Part shown: positions 47,166-58,749 of the stretch, one piece after another | How the letters are laid out: every line of letters starts with the position of its first letter | How positions within the stretch are numbered: the first letter of the stretch is position 1 | Assembly (NCBI RefSeq): GCF_000711695.1 | Contig: NW_013546963.1 | Span: 44,932 to 108,931, forward strand | From: Tilletiaria anomala UBC 951 | Taxonomy: Eukaryota > Basidiomycota > Exobasidiomycetes > Georgefischeriales > Tilletiariaceae | Length of the DNA: 64,000 nt | Direction of reading: 5' to 3' | The notes under the pieces: generated by a model | The model's input: only the letters and a program-made list of their open reading frames with translations | Database searches by the model: none | What the model was told of the DNA's origin: nothing | Made by a program: the position numbers and the translations under genes

Positions 47166-47345
47166 CTAGGAAAAAACGCCGAAGAAAGAAGAAGTGCATG
47201 AATATCTCCGCATGAACAAGTCAATGATTCCTTTGCGCAATAAAGAGCTAGCATGGAAACTTCGTGCACCCGACACTACTGGGATGATGCGGACACCCGA
47301 AGTCGGAGATATCGTCTGGGAAGCGCGTTTGGCCAGCAACGACAT
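47166..47345 (-). CDS. Orphan ORF starting with a mitochondrial presequence-like leader
   Basis: From ATG 47345 the reading is MSLLAKRASQTISPTSGVRI, then a stretch with ARSFHASSLLRKG: basic, free of acidic residues, rich in Ser, Ala and Leu, with an RSFHASS motif common at processing sites of imported proteins. The frame stops after 59 codons with no recognisable mature domain and no good donor site. It may be exon 1 of a small mitochondrial protein whose other exons I missed, a relic, or chance. Confidence 0.2.
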   Translation of the reverse strand: MSLLAKRASQTISPTSGVRIIPVVSGARSFHASSLLRKGIIDLFMRRYSCTSSFFGVFS

Positions 47346-48881
47346 AGCCAGGGTCCCGTGCAACACTCACCACTGTGTTCCTAGCTGGTGAAAGCTCGTC
47401 TGGTTTCAGGGGCGGAGGGCCATTGCGATTGCCATAGTCTTTTCCTCATGGAAATTAGCGTCTAAGACTTGGCTTGGAAAGTGAAGCCAGCCAACGCCAC
47501 TCACTCACGTCTATGAAACATCATCATCCCATTCGCACTCTTCGCCTTGGTACAACTTACGTCACTGCCTCCCCCGCTATGTTCCATCCCGCTGCCTCCG
47601 ATGCTGCACACGCTGCAGGCCACAGCTGATGCGCTGCTCACCAGAGCTGACTTGCAGTCTTGGTTTGGCACCAAGGGGGGTGACGTCGTGCAGTGCGCCG
47701 TTGCAGTGCTCTGGCCCTGCCCCGCGCTGGGGAGCTGGCGTGCCGCGTCGATGCACCCGATGCTCGCCTCGACGACCATGCGTCCGCAGTGTCTCCAGCT
47801 GAGCGCCAACCAACGTCACCCTTTTCGCTGGTCGCATTCAGGCACTTCCACGGCACGCGGGCAGCATGAGAGCACTTTCACAGTCTGAATGTAATCCTTT
47901 TTGATGCTTGGTGATGGGCGCGGGCATTGGCGCTGTGGACGCGGGGTGTGGTGTGGTGTCGCACCCTATCGCTCGCCTGCGCGCGCGACACGTGTGTGTG
48001 ACCCAAGCGAAGGGAACTCGGAAGAGCGCCGCAGTGCACCTTGCAGACGAGTAGTCTTGCCCGGCGGCCTGCAGTGTGGGTGCACTGTACAGCCGCGCTT
48101 GGCGTGGGGGTGGCAGCGGCGGCTCTGCGTCGACCGCTGCCCACATACGAACGTACATGTGCCCACCCATCGATTTTTGGGTCTGTACATATGGCTCTCC
48201 TGGGGTTCGTCACGATGCAGGAGCGGAGTGCATATTCAGACACAAACAGCACCTCTCGAAACAGGCGGTGACAGACTACAGGATGGAGAAGTGAGAGCCG
48301 CTTCATCAAATTCAAGCTGGACGCGTGACCACCCCTTCCCCAGGTTGTCGTCCCGTTCGCTGGTCATTGGCGAGACAAAGATCACAGCTGGGCAGGCCAA
48401 GCAAGTGCAGACGAGTGATTGATTGGTAGCAGCTGTACCAACACTTGTGAGTTGCAAGGACATGTATTAGCATTCAAGACGCAGCCTTGCGAAGGGCTCG
48501 CTGGACATGGGACGCGTGCTGAGCTGAACTCGGAGCCGAGCGTTGCTTTCCTTGAAGTTTGCTTTATGCATACCACTTTCGTCGCTTCATCTTCCATTTT
48601 CCTGTCAGGATCCAATCTGATCACATCGGCATCAGCGTCATCAGCATCTTCACCACACATACATCCTCGTCCACATCGTCGCCTGTGGCCGAGCAGTGCG
48701 CCGAATTATGTTCGCATGATCAGTACGTGAGACCAAAAGTGGCAGGAACACTGACGCAGGCGACAAGGCACGCCTTGCGAAACCTCATCGCCAAGACACG
48801 TTCACGGGTTACCTTTGCTCGTTTGTCAACACCGATTCCAAAACAGCCCGATCTATAGCGAGGGCGTAGAGAGCATTCAAG

Positions 48882-51236
48882 ATGCCGGCCTTCCTGCGAG
48901 GCATGTCTGGCGGCTCCAGCAGGCCCACATCCAAAAGCAAGGTATCCGGCTCCGGGCGGCCAGGTAAGGCAAAGCGCAGTTTGGCGCTCGCGTCGCAAGC
49001 AGACCCGCTTGCCATCGTCACCGCTCCACCGGCCAAGGAATCTTCGGCAGAACGCGATGCCCGTCTGCAGGAAGAGTCGGTTGCTCGCAAACGAAGCGAG
49101 GACATTGACAAATGGCTCAAAGCAGACAGCACCGCCACCAGAAAGGATAGACAAGGAGAGGTTCAGCTCGCATTACTCGGACAATCGGGAGCGGGAAAGA
49201 CGTGAGTCCACTCTGGAAAGCTGGAGCGCATGCGCCTTGTAACAGCTGCAGCTGACATGGGTGGGATGTTGGACAGAACTCTACTTAAACAGGTGTGCCG
49301 AAGCGGACACTGAATACTCCCAGCTTTAGAGGCAGACTGACGAATCGAACTTTGGCAGATGCGACTGTTGTACGACCCACAAGGATATGAACGCGAACGC
49401 ACCTCATGGCGGCTCGTTATCTACCTCAATGTGATCACCGCAACCCGACTGCTGCTCGAGGGAGTCGAGCGCGTGTTAGAAGAACAGGAAGACGCCAAAG
49501 AGGCAGCAACGCGAGCAGCCATCCGGAGCGGGGCGGTCGACGTCGAAGAGACCATCGGGGACGACAGTGTGGACACCTCCAGCAGCGGAGGCCGCAGGGG
49601 GGACTTCGTGCCCACCGGCCTGCTGTCTGCAGCTGCAACGGCCGTCAATGGCACATCGCACGTCCTGTTCCCTACTTCCTCCCGAAACTCTCTCATCTCT
49701 CTCAGCCGTCAGGACACGTCGTCAAACAGCACGGGGCGCCGGTCGTCCAGCCAGCGCGGGCGAGGGCCGTGCCGGGCGACGCTTCTGATCCGTCTCCGCC
49801 TCGCCCCGCTGCTGTCGTTGGAACCCGACCTGCGCAACCGCCTCGGAGCCGTCGGCGACGACGTTGCCAATGTGCCCGAGTATCTCCAAGCAAAGGGCAA
49901 AGAGCTGCGGTCGTCGCTGCGAGGGTCGATTCGCACCAAACAGCAGCTGCCCAACTGGCGCGGGGGTAACGCCGGGGAGTCTGCAAGCAACGGCGTGCGC
50001 TTGCGCGCCAGCGCAGGGATCAAGGTGGATGTCGATGAAAGCTCTTCAAAAGACATGGGCCCGCGCACGATCCACTACAAGCCGAAGCGCAGCGACGACC
50101 TCGTCTTGAAAGCCGGTTGGCAAGACCGATCAGCGGAGCCGCCTTCGCCGTCTGCTGGCTCGCCCCCCTCATCTCCCACCTCGCCCGGCTACCCTCCGCC
50201 CTCTGCATCTTTGGCGTTCGACATGCGCACCAGCCTTGATTCACTGCAGTGTGAGCACAACAACGAGGTGGCGAACCGCTTGCGCCAGCGCGAGGAGGAC
50301 GGCCCGCAGGCGCTGGTACTGGCTTGCAAGGGCGACATCCAGGCGCTATGGAGCGGTAAGGACAGCGGCGTCTTCTCGCACGGCAGTGTCGTCAAGAAGC
50401 TACGCCAGAACTTTACGTTCGAGCGCGTCAGCGCACCCACGTGGTTCCTCGATCAGCTCGACCGCATCTCCGTGGCGGACTACGCGCCGACAAACGAGGA
50501 CATCATGCATGCGCGCGTGCGCACGATCGGTCTCTCGGAGAGCGTCTTTCAGGTCGGCTCGCTTCACAAGTACCGCGTATACGACGTCGGCGGCGACCGC
50601 AGCCAACGCATCGCCTGGGCACCCTTTCTCGGCGACCAAGTCCGCGCAGTCATCTTCATGGCCCCCGTCGGCGCGTACGACCAGCGCCTGCAGGAGGACG
50701 CGAGCGTCAATCGCGTGCAGGACAGCCTCGACCTCTTCTGGCAAGTGGCCACGAGCCCGCTTCTCCTGTCCGCCTCCGTCGTCTTGCTCCTCAACAAAAT
50801 GTGCGTGCTGCTGGTGCAGGCCTACAGCGCACGACTGACCACTGACGCTGACGCACATACACACTTTTATAAATACCCATACACCCCTTCCCTCTCTCTC
50901 CCACCTCTCCTTGTGTGCACACTCTCTTCTGTTTGTTGCTCGAACAGCGATCTTCTGCAGCACAAAGTTCGACGAGGAGTAAGCGTCAAAAAGCACTGGC
51001 CCAATTACGATGGTCGCGATGACGACTACGAACAAGTCTGGCGATGGTTCCGAGCGCGCTTCACGGATGTAGCCAAGGCGTCGCGCGGAAAGCTTCACTC
51101 GGAGCTCCAACGCAACGTCGGCCAAGTGTACATTTTCCCTTCATGCGCCGTCGACACGAGCAAAATCAAGGCGATTCTAATCAGTGTCCAGGATACTATT
51201 CTTCGGAGCAACTTACAGGAGGCCGGCCTTTACTAA
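48882..51236 (+). CDS. Divergent heterotrimeric G-protein alpha subunit with a long insert
   Basis: Four exons: 48882-49201, 49277-49292 (16 nt), 49359-50800, 50948-51236, 688 residues (usual G-alpha about 350). The joins rebuild the P-loop: LGQSGAGKTTLLKQMRLLYD (G100-T108). Then come the helical domain, split by a Ser/Pro/Arg-rich insert of roughly 250 residues (about 160-410), ARVRTIGLSES with catalytic Arg498, YDVGGDRSQR (G3), LLLNKIDLLQHK (NKID 591-594, G4) and FPSCAVDT (G5). Two odd points: the G3 Gln that positions the attacking water is Asp525, and the P-loop lacks the usual GESGKS Glu. There is no N-terminal MGCxxS lipidation site. Signals from receptors to effectors are the family role; here GTPase kinetics may differ. 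It is possibly related to the unusual fourth G-alpha of smut fungi. Confidence 0.87.
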
Positions 51237-51965
51237 GTTCCCAGCGAGTAGCACTCAGCCCACCCCTCACAATCTAAGCGTCCGCATCCGCATCAGCATC
51301 AGCATCAGCATCCGCATCCACATCTGCGTCTTCATCAGTGTCGCAGCTCGCAGCTTTTCTTCACATCTGGGGTTTTCGCATGTTTCATTCCTCGCAGCAG
51401 CAGCTGTCCCATGGATCGATGATCGATCCACCTACACCCCCACGCCTGGCAAATCTCAGACCACATTCTCGTGTCAATACCACCTACTACCTTACCTACC
51501 CAATGACATTGCTCCTGTGGCATTTCACCGCGTTTACGTGTACAATCTGGCAATCTATTTATCGCATGCAAAGGTTCGATGTCCATAGTCTTTGTGTGCT
51601 GCACTCACCAGCCGAAAGGTGCGGGAAGAAGCAGGATACGGCAAATGGTCTAGCTATGTCGGAAGTGGAGCCGAGTGCTCTTGTTTCATATACCTGGCGC
51701 GGTTCATCCGTGGCAAAAAGCCGCCCCAAACTGACACAGTCTGATTGCGATTAATGTACCTCATCAATAATCCTGTTCATTCTTCCAGCAGCATTCAGTA
51801 ATCCATTAGAGCCTATTGTGAATACCGCAAAGGGTCTGCTCCCCGGACGTGAGATCGCCTCCGTCCATGCTTTATTAGAAGTCCGACCACTGTAACTTGG
51901 TGGACTGCTGTTATCTCGGCAGTGCTGCACACTACCCACCGTGTTATCCAGCCTACCTTACAACC
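51237..51965. other. Intergenic between G-alpha and purine nucleoside phosphorylase
   Basis: Contains the hexamer repeat listed separately; otherwise no gene seen. Confidence 0.5.
51279..51337. repeat. CATC(A/C)(G) hexamer microsatellite
   Basis: About nine imperfect copies of GCATCA/GCATCC in a row just after the G-alpha stop codon, probably in its 3' UTR. Confidence 0.75.
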
Positions 51966-53222
51966 ATGCCGCTCCCTGAAGTCGATCTCTCCGCCCTACC
52001 GAGCGAATACGGAGCAGCGGTGAAGGCTGTTCGAGCCAAAGTGCCTGCAGCGCTTGCCAGACCTGCATGGGGTATTATTTGGTGAGATAGCTTCTCAGAG
52101 GATGGCCAGGCATTTCATGCTGACAACAGACGCTTGCTTGTACAGTGGTTCAGGGCTCTCGGGCCTGGCAGGCTCCTTGAAGGATAAAGTGGAGATTCCT
52201 TACGAGCAAATCCCCGTGAGAAGCTGGAATCGGATGCATCGAAATTAGCCTTGCCAGTCCTGATGGCTTACACCCCTCTGGTCTACAGGGCTTCCCAAAC
52301 TCGACGGTGCATGGGCACAAGAGTATACTCGCATTAGGATTCTTAGAGCAGGGTGACAAGAGGGTTCCAGTCGTAGCATGTCTGGGTCGATTCCACATGT
52401 ACGAAGGCCATTCGCCTCAAGACTGCGTCTTTCCGACTCGTCTTTTCAGATGCCTAGGCACCCAGGCCATTGTTGGTGAGTTTCGACGCTCGGACGGCGT
52501 GCATCGATTCCAGCGAGACTTCGGACTCATCCCTGTTCATTTACCTTGCCTGTTCAGTCACGAATGCGGCAGGCGGTATCAACCCCAACTTTGAAGTCGG
52601 TACGATTGTTGCCATGCATGACCACCTTTCACTACCATGTTTAACCGTCAGTGGCCCGTCGATTTCCTTCCCTCCAGCCGCACATGCCCTGACACGTATT
52701 TCTGTTCTACAGGACAAGAACCCGCTGATCGGCCACAATTTGGACGCATTTGGCTCCCGATTCCCACCTCTTTCCAATGCTTACGATATTCCCTTGCGAC
52801 TGGCTCTGTTTCGAGCAGCGAATGCGCTCAATCTCTCCGCCAAAGACATGCAACAAGGGACATACGCTCACGTGTCCGGCCCGACATACGAGTCCAGGGC
52901 CGAGTGTCGCTTCCTGCGAAGCATCGGCGGCGACTGTGTCGGCATGAGTACCGTCCCTGAGGTCATTGCTGCTCATCACGCTGGCATGCGGGTGCTGGCA
53001 ATCAGCTTGATCACCAACAAGGTTGTGGTCGACGATTATCTGGACGCACGCAAAGCGCTGCAAGATCAGGCTAATGGCGGAGATGCGCTCGGCAAGAAGA
53101 CCGCAGACGCAGACACAGCAGCGGCAGCGAATCACGAAGAAGTGCTAGAGGTCGGCAAACGCAGAGCGGAAGACATCAGGAAACTTGTAGAAACGGTCAT
53201 CTGTCAGACCGACCTAGATTAG
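51966..53222 (+). CDS. PNP1: Purine nucleoside phosphorylase
   Basis: Cytosolic enzyme that splits inosine and guanosine with phosphate to free base and ribose 1-phosphate in purine salvage. Exons 51966-52081, 52146-52215, 52289-52475, 52558-52646, 52713-53222, total 323 residues. Motifs follow the trimeric PNP family: ICGSGLSGLAGSL (phosphate loop), FPNSTVHGHKS, GRFHMYEGHSPQDCVFPTRL, VTNAAGGINPNFEVGTIVAM, KNPLIGHNLDAFGSRFPPLS, GTYAHVSGPTYESRAECRFL and GMSTVPEVIAAHHAGM, then ISLITNK with the base-binding Asn. The fourth intron uses a GTCAGT donor, is 66 nt and has no in-frame stop, but its translation is not PNP-like. A family-atypical acidic insert precedes the C-terminal helix. Confidence 0.95.
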
Positions 53223-53282
53223 TAAAATGAACATATCTATGGCTAAACTGCTGTGCAAACTCGCATGCATGGCTATAGCGAT

Positions 53283-56200
53283 CTAAGTGTCCTTTAATCT
53301 GAATCGACGCTTTCCACCGGGACCCCACTTCTCGCTCAAAAAGCTGAGCAAATATTCGTGCAGCTCTTGGTAGGCGCCTCGCATTGAGATCGAATGGTCC
53401 GAGTCAGTAAACATGCGGAAACGGAAGCCGCGCACCTTGGCCCCGGTCAACATGTCAAGAAGATGCGCCGAGTTTTGAAAGTGCACATTGTCATCGGCCG
53501 ATCCTTGGGCGATCAGGAAGTGCGAGTGCTTGAAGCCATCTGTCGCGTGCAACCCTGACTTTTCGTATCCCTGCATGTTGTCCGTAGGTAGCTTCATGTA
53601 TCGCTCCGTGTAGATTGAATCGTAGAAGCGCCAGGAAGTGACAGGCGCAACAGACATTCCAAGATTGAAGACACCCGAGTCTCTTTCGATGACCTTTGAG
53701 GTGAGGTAGCCACCGTAGGACCATCCCCAGATGCCTATCCGCCGTTCATCGACGTATGGCAAACGGCTCAACTGATGAGCAGCCTCTGTCACATCGAGCG
53801 ACTCCACGTCCCCCAAGCGCGTCGTGACCGGGTTACGGTTCAAACGGCCCTTGAAACCCGTACCTCTCCCATCAATCGTAGCAACGAGATACCCCATCTC
53901 GCAAGCGACATATTGATGCCAATCACTGCGCTGCCACTTTTGCTGGACCATCTGACTGTTTGGACCACCGTAGACATTGACGAGGACAGGGTAGGAATTC
54001 CGACCGCTAGCGTCAAAGTCGTGCGGCCGCAGCTCTGACACACTAATGTTTGCACCACTGGGAGTGGTGATGTTGTAATAGAGTTTTGTCGGCATGACGT
54101 ATTCTGCCGAGATGCGGCGAAGAGCTCGATTGTCTTCCAACACATAGTTGAAAGCCCTGTCATCCACGCCGATGACGCGGCGAGCAGGCGGATCGTCCGG
54201 ACTCTGACTGCTGAGAAGATAGTAAGCCCCTTTGGGGTCGAAAGAGACAGTGTTCCAGCCACCAGTAGAGGTGTCGGTTAGAGGGATTGGGTCCTGGGCC
54301 CTGTAAGTCGATAGTTGCTTCGCGTCTGGAAGGGCCACATAGAAAAGATGGCGCTCAGACGGAAGAGGATGGGCAGCGATAAAGTAGCTGAGGCCACGAG
54401 AGATAACGTTAGATTCCGTGAGACATGCATTGGCGCTGATCGATATACACTCACACTCGTTTCCTCTCGATATCAACGTGCTTGATGTTGCCGTCGATTT
54501 CCCACTTTCCTTGAGTCAAGAATACGGGGTCAGCAGAGGTTGCAGATGCAAAGAGCGCTAATTGCCTGTAGCCTTGCGCCGTCGGCATGACTTCCAGGTA
54601 TGCCCCGGTGTTTCCCAAGGGCCGAATGGTTTGCGCCTGTAGTTGTTCCATGATCAGTGGGCGCGAAATGCATTCACGTGCAAAAGAAGTGCTCACAACC
54701 TCTATCCACCCATTCTCCTTGACTGTGCTGATTCTGCGCACAACGTCGCCCACAAGGTGCGCCTCTGAGCTGGAATTGACATTTCGGACTTTGTTCAGAT
54801 CGAAATGGAGCACACGCGCCCTGTCGCTGGCACGATTGCTTTCGCGCAGCAGCAAATCGCTATTCCCTATCCAGGCCACCTCGGTAACGAGTCGTGCAGA
54901 CCGCTTTTCGCGGCTGCCAGCAAGCGCGTTGTCAACATCGAGGTCCATCGCAAAAGCAGATACGAGAGGATCCGGTGAATGCAGCTCGAGTTTTGCTGCA
55001 GAGATTTGATTGTAGGATGGTGCACCTTGCTCTGCGCTGATCTCCTTGATGTCTCCCACGTCGACAACATGGGCGCTGACGACCGGATTGGGATATCCTG
55101 GCTTAGGATATTTCATCTTGGTCTTTTCAGTGTAAGGCGTCGTCTGTGCTGGGAACCAATGGCTCGGGTTGTATATTGGAAAGTCGAAAGTGGGGACGTC
55201 ACGCTCGTCAAAGGAGAGGTAGGCTAGCTTGGTGCCGTCAGGCGAGAACCACATGGCTGAATCGCTACTGAAGACCTCCTCTTCGTATACCCAGTCTGGC
55301 ACACCGTTAAAAATCTCGGTGGCCCCGCTGTTTGTTATACGTACGGGAGCATGGTCTGGTGACGGCAGAAAATAGATGTCATTTTGAGACACGAATGCCA
55401 GGGAAGGGGGCGTGCGCGCGGGGGATCCACGCGGGGCAGACGAGGGGGCGAATTTCACGTTCGAGATGGTCGGTGGCATGGATAGCTTGCCGACGCCGTC
55501 CGCGCTGATAGCTGCCGCTTTCTTGGCAGCAACATCAAAGAGCCAGACATTGTAGTGGGAAGAATATCGCCATTGTTTGACGCGATCGCTCAAGAAGAGA
55601 ACATAGCGCATGTCGGGAGAGATGATGTATTCGTCGAACTGTATGCGGTTTCCTTTTTTCTGAGTCCAAGAAGGTTAAATATGGTCAATAAGGCATAATT
55701 CAGTGGCAATCTGGGCCGCTTGCTCACATCTTTGACATCGGAACCGGAGACCAGTGTCACCTTTCCGCCGCCTTTGGCGACTTCGCCTGTTCCAGTCTTT
55801 TCTTTGCGCGCATGTGTGACATCTTGAATGATCAGGTCTTGCGTTGCAGGATCGACGTAAGAGAAAACTCCGACGTCCGGGTCATCTTCGCTCCAGTTGA
55901 TGTCTGCACCGCGCGCGTACAGCGTGCCATTGAAGAGCATGTCCATGTTGAGCTGCCTCAGCGAGCTTTTCGGACTTTGAGTTCGCAGGGCTTCGATGAA
56001 TCGTTGATCAACTTCATCTTCAGACTTGGCACTAGAGCTTCTTGGCTGCATTGTTGGAGCTAGAGAAGACGGGTGTGGAAACGCAGCGAGTGCTTCGCCT
56101 ACTGTGCCCCAGCCGGTGAAAGCCCGGTTCACTTTGCTGAACGCTGGGCTGGCATGTTTCAGGCCCCAATTGCCGGCTTCGTCATTCGAGCTGGCAGCGA

Positions 56201-56858
56201 ACTTTGTGATTTTTGAAGACCATCGATCCTTGTTCAGGAAAGGCAGTGTCACCTCCATCGTCTCCGAGTCCCCCGCTTTGCCTTTACCTTTCCCGCGTCC
56301 ATTAGAAAACTGATGGGGGAACCAGCCACTTGCTCCGATCGCTTCATCCGCCGATGAAAGTATCGAGTGCTGGGGCGAGTAAGTGGATGAGAATCCCGAT
56401 GTAGTTGAAAGCCAGAGGAGAAGAGGCACGGCGAGGAGGATGGTGACGGCGGCTAGGCTGAACACAAGGCACCCTCTGGCTGGAGAAGTTCGTTTTCCAT
56501 GTACTCGCAATGTGAGTCGATTAGTACCGACAGCTTCTCCAAGAGATTGTTGATACCGTTCACGGTCGACTTGCATCAATGCTATCCGCTCTTCTTCGTC
56601 AAGCAGATCATCATCTTTGACAAATTCGTCGTCGTCATCCCCGTTAAGCTCGTCCGACAAGGCAATCTTGCCTCTCCCATGATTGACTTTGGTCGGCGCT
56701 GAGGCGGAGGTGGCATTGCTGGAGTCTCGCCCATGATTTGATCGCAAGAGTGGCAACTGATCATCAGAGAGCGTCACGTCTGATGCACAGCTGTCGCTTG
56801 GAGCGCTCGCTGATGGTTGACCCTTGTGGTCATTAAGGAGGATTGGAGGGTACTCCAT
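53283..56858 (-). CDS. Dipeptidyl aminopeptidase, type II membrane serine protease (Ste13/DAP2, DPP-IV family)
   Basis: Removes X-Pro or X-Ala dipeptides from the N-terminus in the vacuole or late Golgi (family knowledge). Exons 56858-55728, 55659-54455, 54387-53283, 1146 residues, joins in frame. An acidic cytosolic tail of about 130 residues precedes one membrane helix (CLVFSLAAVTILLAVPLLLW, about 130-149). Then come a long lumenal spacer, the beta-propeller (FDEYIISPDMRYVLFLSDRV; AMWFSPDGTKLAYLSFDERD) and the hydrolase domain with GWSYGGY (nucleophile Ser1002), ADDNVH (Asp1077) and DSDHSI (His1110). It is longer than yeast DPAPs (818-931 residues), mainly in the stalk. Start at ATG 56858; the frame is open a little further up but without an ATG. 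Which of the two yeast-like compartments it serves is not decided by sequence. Confidence 0.92.
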
Positions 56859-57474
56859 TGTGGCCGCCACAGCTGAGACGAGGTCGACCAAGAGAGGAGC
56901 GCAACAGAATCCCTACGGGTAGTTCACAGAAGAAAATACTAAAGGATCATGCCTCCTACTGACCGCAGCATGTAACCGAGCCCGTCTCAAATCAGAATCA
57001 GTCCAGGTGGGATAAGGTGATTAGTCCGTCAATGGCCAAAAGCTAATGGTTGCTGGATGTGGCGCGCGATCTTTTGTATAGGTTCTCGCTTGACTTTTTC
57101 GTGGGGCCTTTTGACAGGCTCGGACCCTCCGCTGGATATTGCAACCCTACTATGTACATAAGTTGCTCTGATAAATAAAAATGCCCTCAATGTTTGTCGG
57201 AGCCTGCACCTTAATTGCACACATGCAAGCACATAACGACAGTCCAGTCGTCTGGACAATGGGCAATGATGCATAGACCAAGGCCCTAGCTACTTCGATG
57301 CTTTCGCTCACTCGGTTATGGTCAAAGCGACTGCAGGCGCAATCTGTGCAATTCGATCCGTCGCGCTCATCTGTCACTGGTTGCGAAGGTTTTGCAGTTG
57401 GCCCTGCCAATCAAGGAAATGCTAACTTCATTCCTTAATAATCAAACTATTGTGAAAGTTGAAGTATGGCTTCA
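56859..57474. other. Intergenic, no gene recognised
   Basis: Upstream region of the peptidase gene and 3' flank of the P450 relic. No other signal noticed. Confidence 0.5.
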
Positions 57475-58749
57475 TCAAACACCCTTGCGCGGCCCGGCAG
57501 GGTTCATGGTAAGCACGACCCTGATAGGATCTTCCTTGCAGATGGTCAACGTGTCCAGCAAATACTTCTCGAGCCAGCCGTCGGATTTGAGGCCAGTTGC
57601 TAGTTTACTTGGGAATATTTGCGAGTAGGCCACGATGACGGACCTTGTCTCCCTCAATTCCAGTTGTTTGCTAATATAGCCAGTCGATCTGTACGAGCAT
57701 GGGTTGAAAGCCTTGACGTTGTCGTTTCCAACAGGCTTTGAGTTCATCCAGCGTGTGGGCATGACAGTATTCGGCGAGCCAACATTGCGCCCGTCGCGGT
57801 GGATCGTGTACCTTGGGATCGCGACGAACTTTCATAGGAATGTGCCTGCCATTAACGAATATTCCCTCAGGAGGCGTGAAGTGCTGCAAGCCACTCATGA
57901 CGGATAGGTAGCGGCGGAGGGCTTCGTTGATGACTATATTCAGATACTGGCATTTGAAAGCTTGCCGAGATCTTCAGCAGGTTTCGCTTGTGAAGTATCT
58001 TAGCGCGTGTCTTCGGCTGCGCTCAAGGGCAGAACAAGAACTCACTGTCGACGACCCCATCGATCTTTTTTGCGACTTTTCTGAGGACTTGCGGGTTGTG
58101 CGCGAGTTTGAATATTGCCATTGCCCGGGAGACAGAAGTTGGACTGATCCTGTGACAAATATTGAGCCTACATTGAGTTGAATTGCAACGGGAATAAGGG
58201 TCAAGTTATCCAGCTACAATCAGTGCATCAAGAGGGCGCCTGATACTCACCTCTTCCTTGGTATGTTTTTAGCCCGTTTATTATTCTCTCCAAGCAAGTA
58301 GCTCATTACATCAGGCTCACTCATTCCTCTGTTGATCCTGTCCTCCAGCGCAGGCAACATAAACTGATTGAACTCGAGGGCAGAATTTAGAAAGTACTGA
58401 GCTATGTGAGCCATGTAAGACACACCGTTAACGACGTTAAACATCTCAACGGCTTTTTCCAAGAAGAAAATTGGGCGTGAGAGCCCTCCCTTGCTGATAA
58501 GTCAATGTTGTGAAATAAGCCGACAAAAGATATCATATCCGAGGCCACAGGGAGAATGCCGCATATTAATGAGGTGAACTCGTTGCTAACAAAAAGGTTG
58601 TGGTGCCACTCGTCGGAAGAGATAAAAGCAACCCCCTTGTCGATCTTGATATCTTTTTCGACGTACTCCTCCAGGCTCAGCATCAGCTCCTTCTTTAACT
58701 TGGTCAAACCTGATTCATAAACATTCGAGGCAGTCGACTTAAAGCACAT
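57475..58749 (-). pseudogene. Cytochrome P450 relic
   Basis: P450 text appears in order but in shifting frames: the region before EKAVEMFNVVNGVSYMAHIA (58402-58462 overlap of two frames, so a frameshift), EDRINRGMSEPDVMSYLLGE, a decayed I-helix (LDALIVAG then a stop), KLAHNPQVLRKVAKKIDGVV, EALRRYLSVMSGLQHFTPPE then GIFVNGRHIP (K-helix and following block), and AFNPCSYRSTGYISKQLELR followed by ETRSVIV (heme loop and L-helix). In the heme loop the ligand Cys is replaced by Tyr (codon 57676-57678), which alone would abolish normal heme-thiolate binding. No N-terminal anchor was found upstream. Close in layout to fungal microsomal P450s with MELR-x-VIA L-helices; the subfamily is not determinable. 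Confidence 0.8.

Larger units (their letters stand above)
44237..48881. other. Gene-poor 4.6-kb block
   Basis: The longest stretch without a complete gene. It holds two weak coding traces listed separately (44955-45409; 47166-47345), an AT-rich patch around 46305-46365, and a more GC-rich end (47500-48900) upstream of the G-alpha gene. I saw no terminal repeats, transposase or reverse-transcriptase text, so a mobile-element origin is unproven. Confidence 0.5.

Noticed and set aside
44237-48881. Transposon or viral insertion in the gene-poor block
   Set aside because: No terminal repeats, target-site duplication, or polymerase/transposase motifs could be seen.
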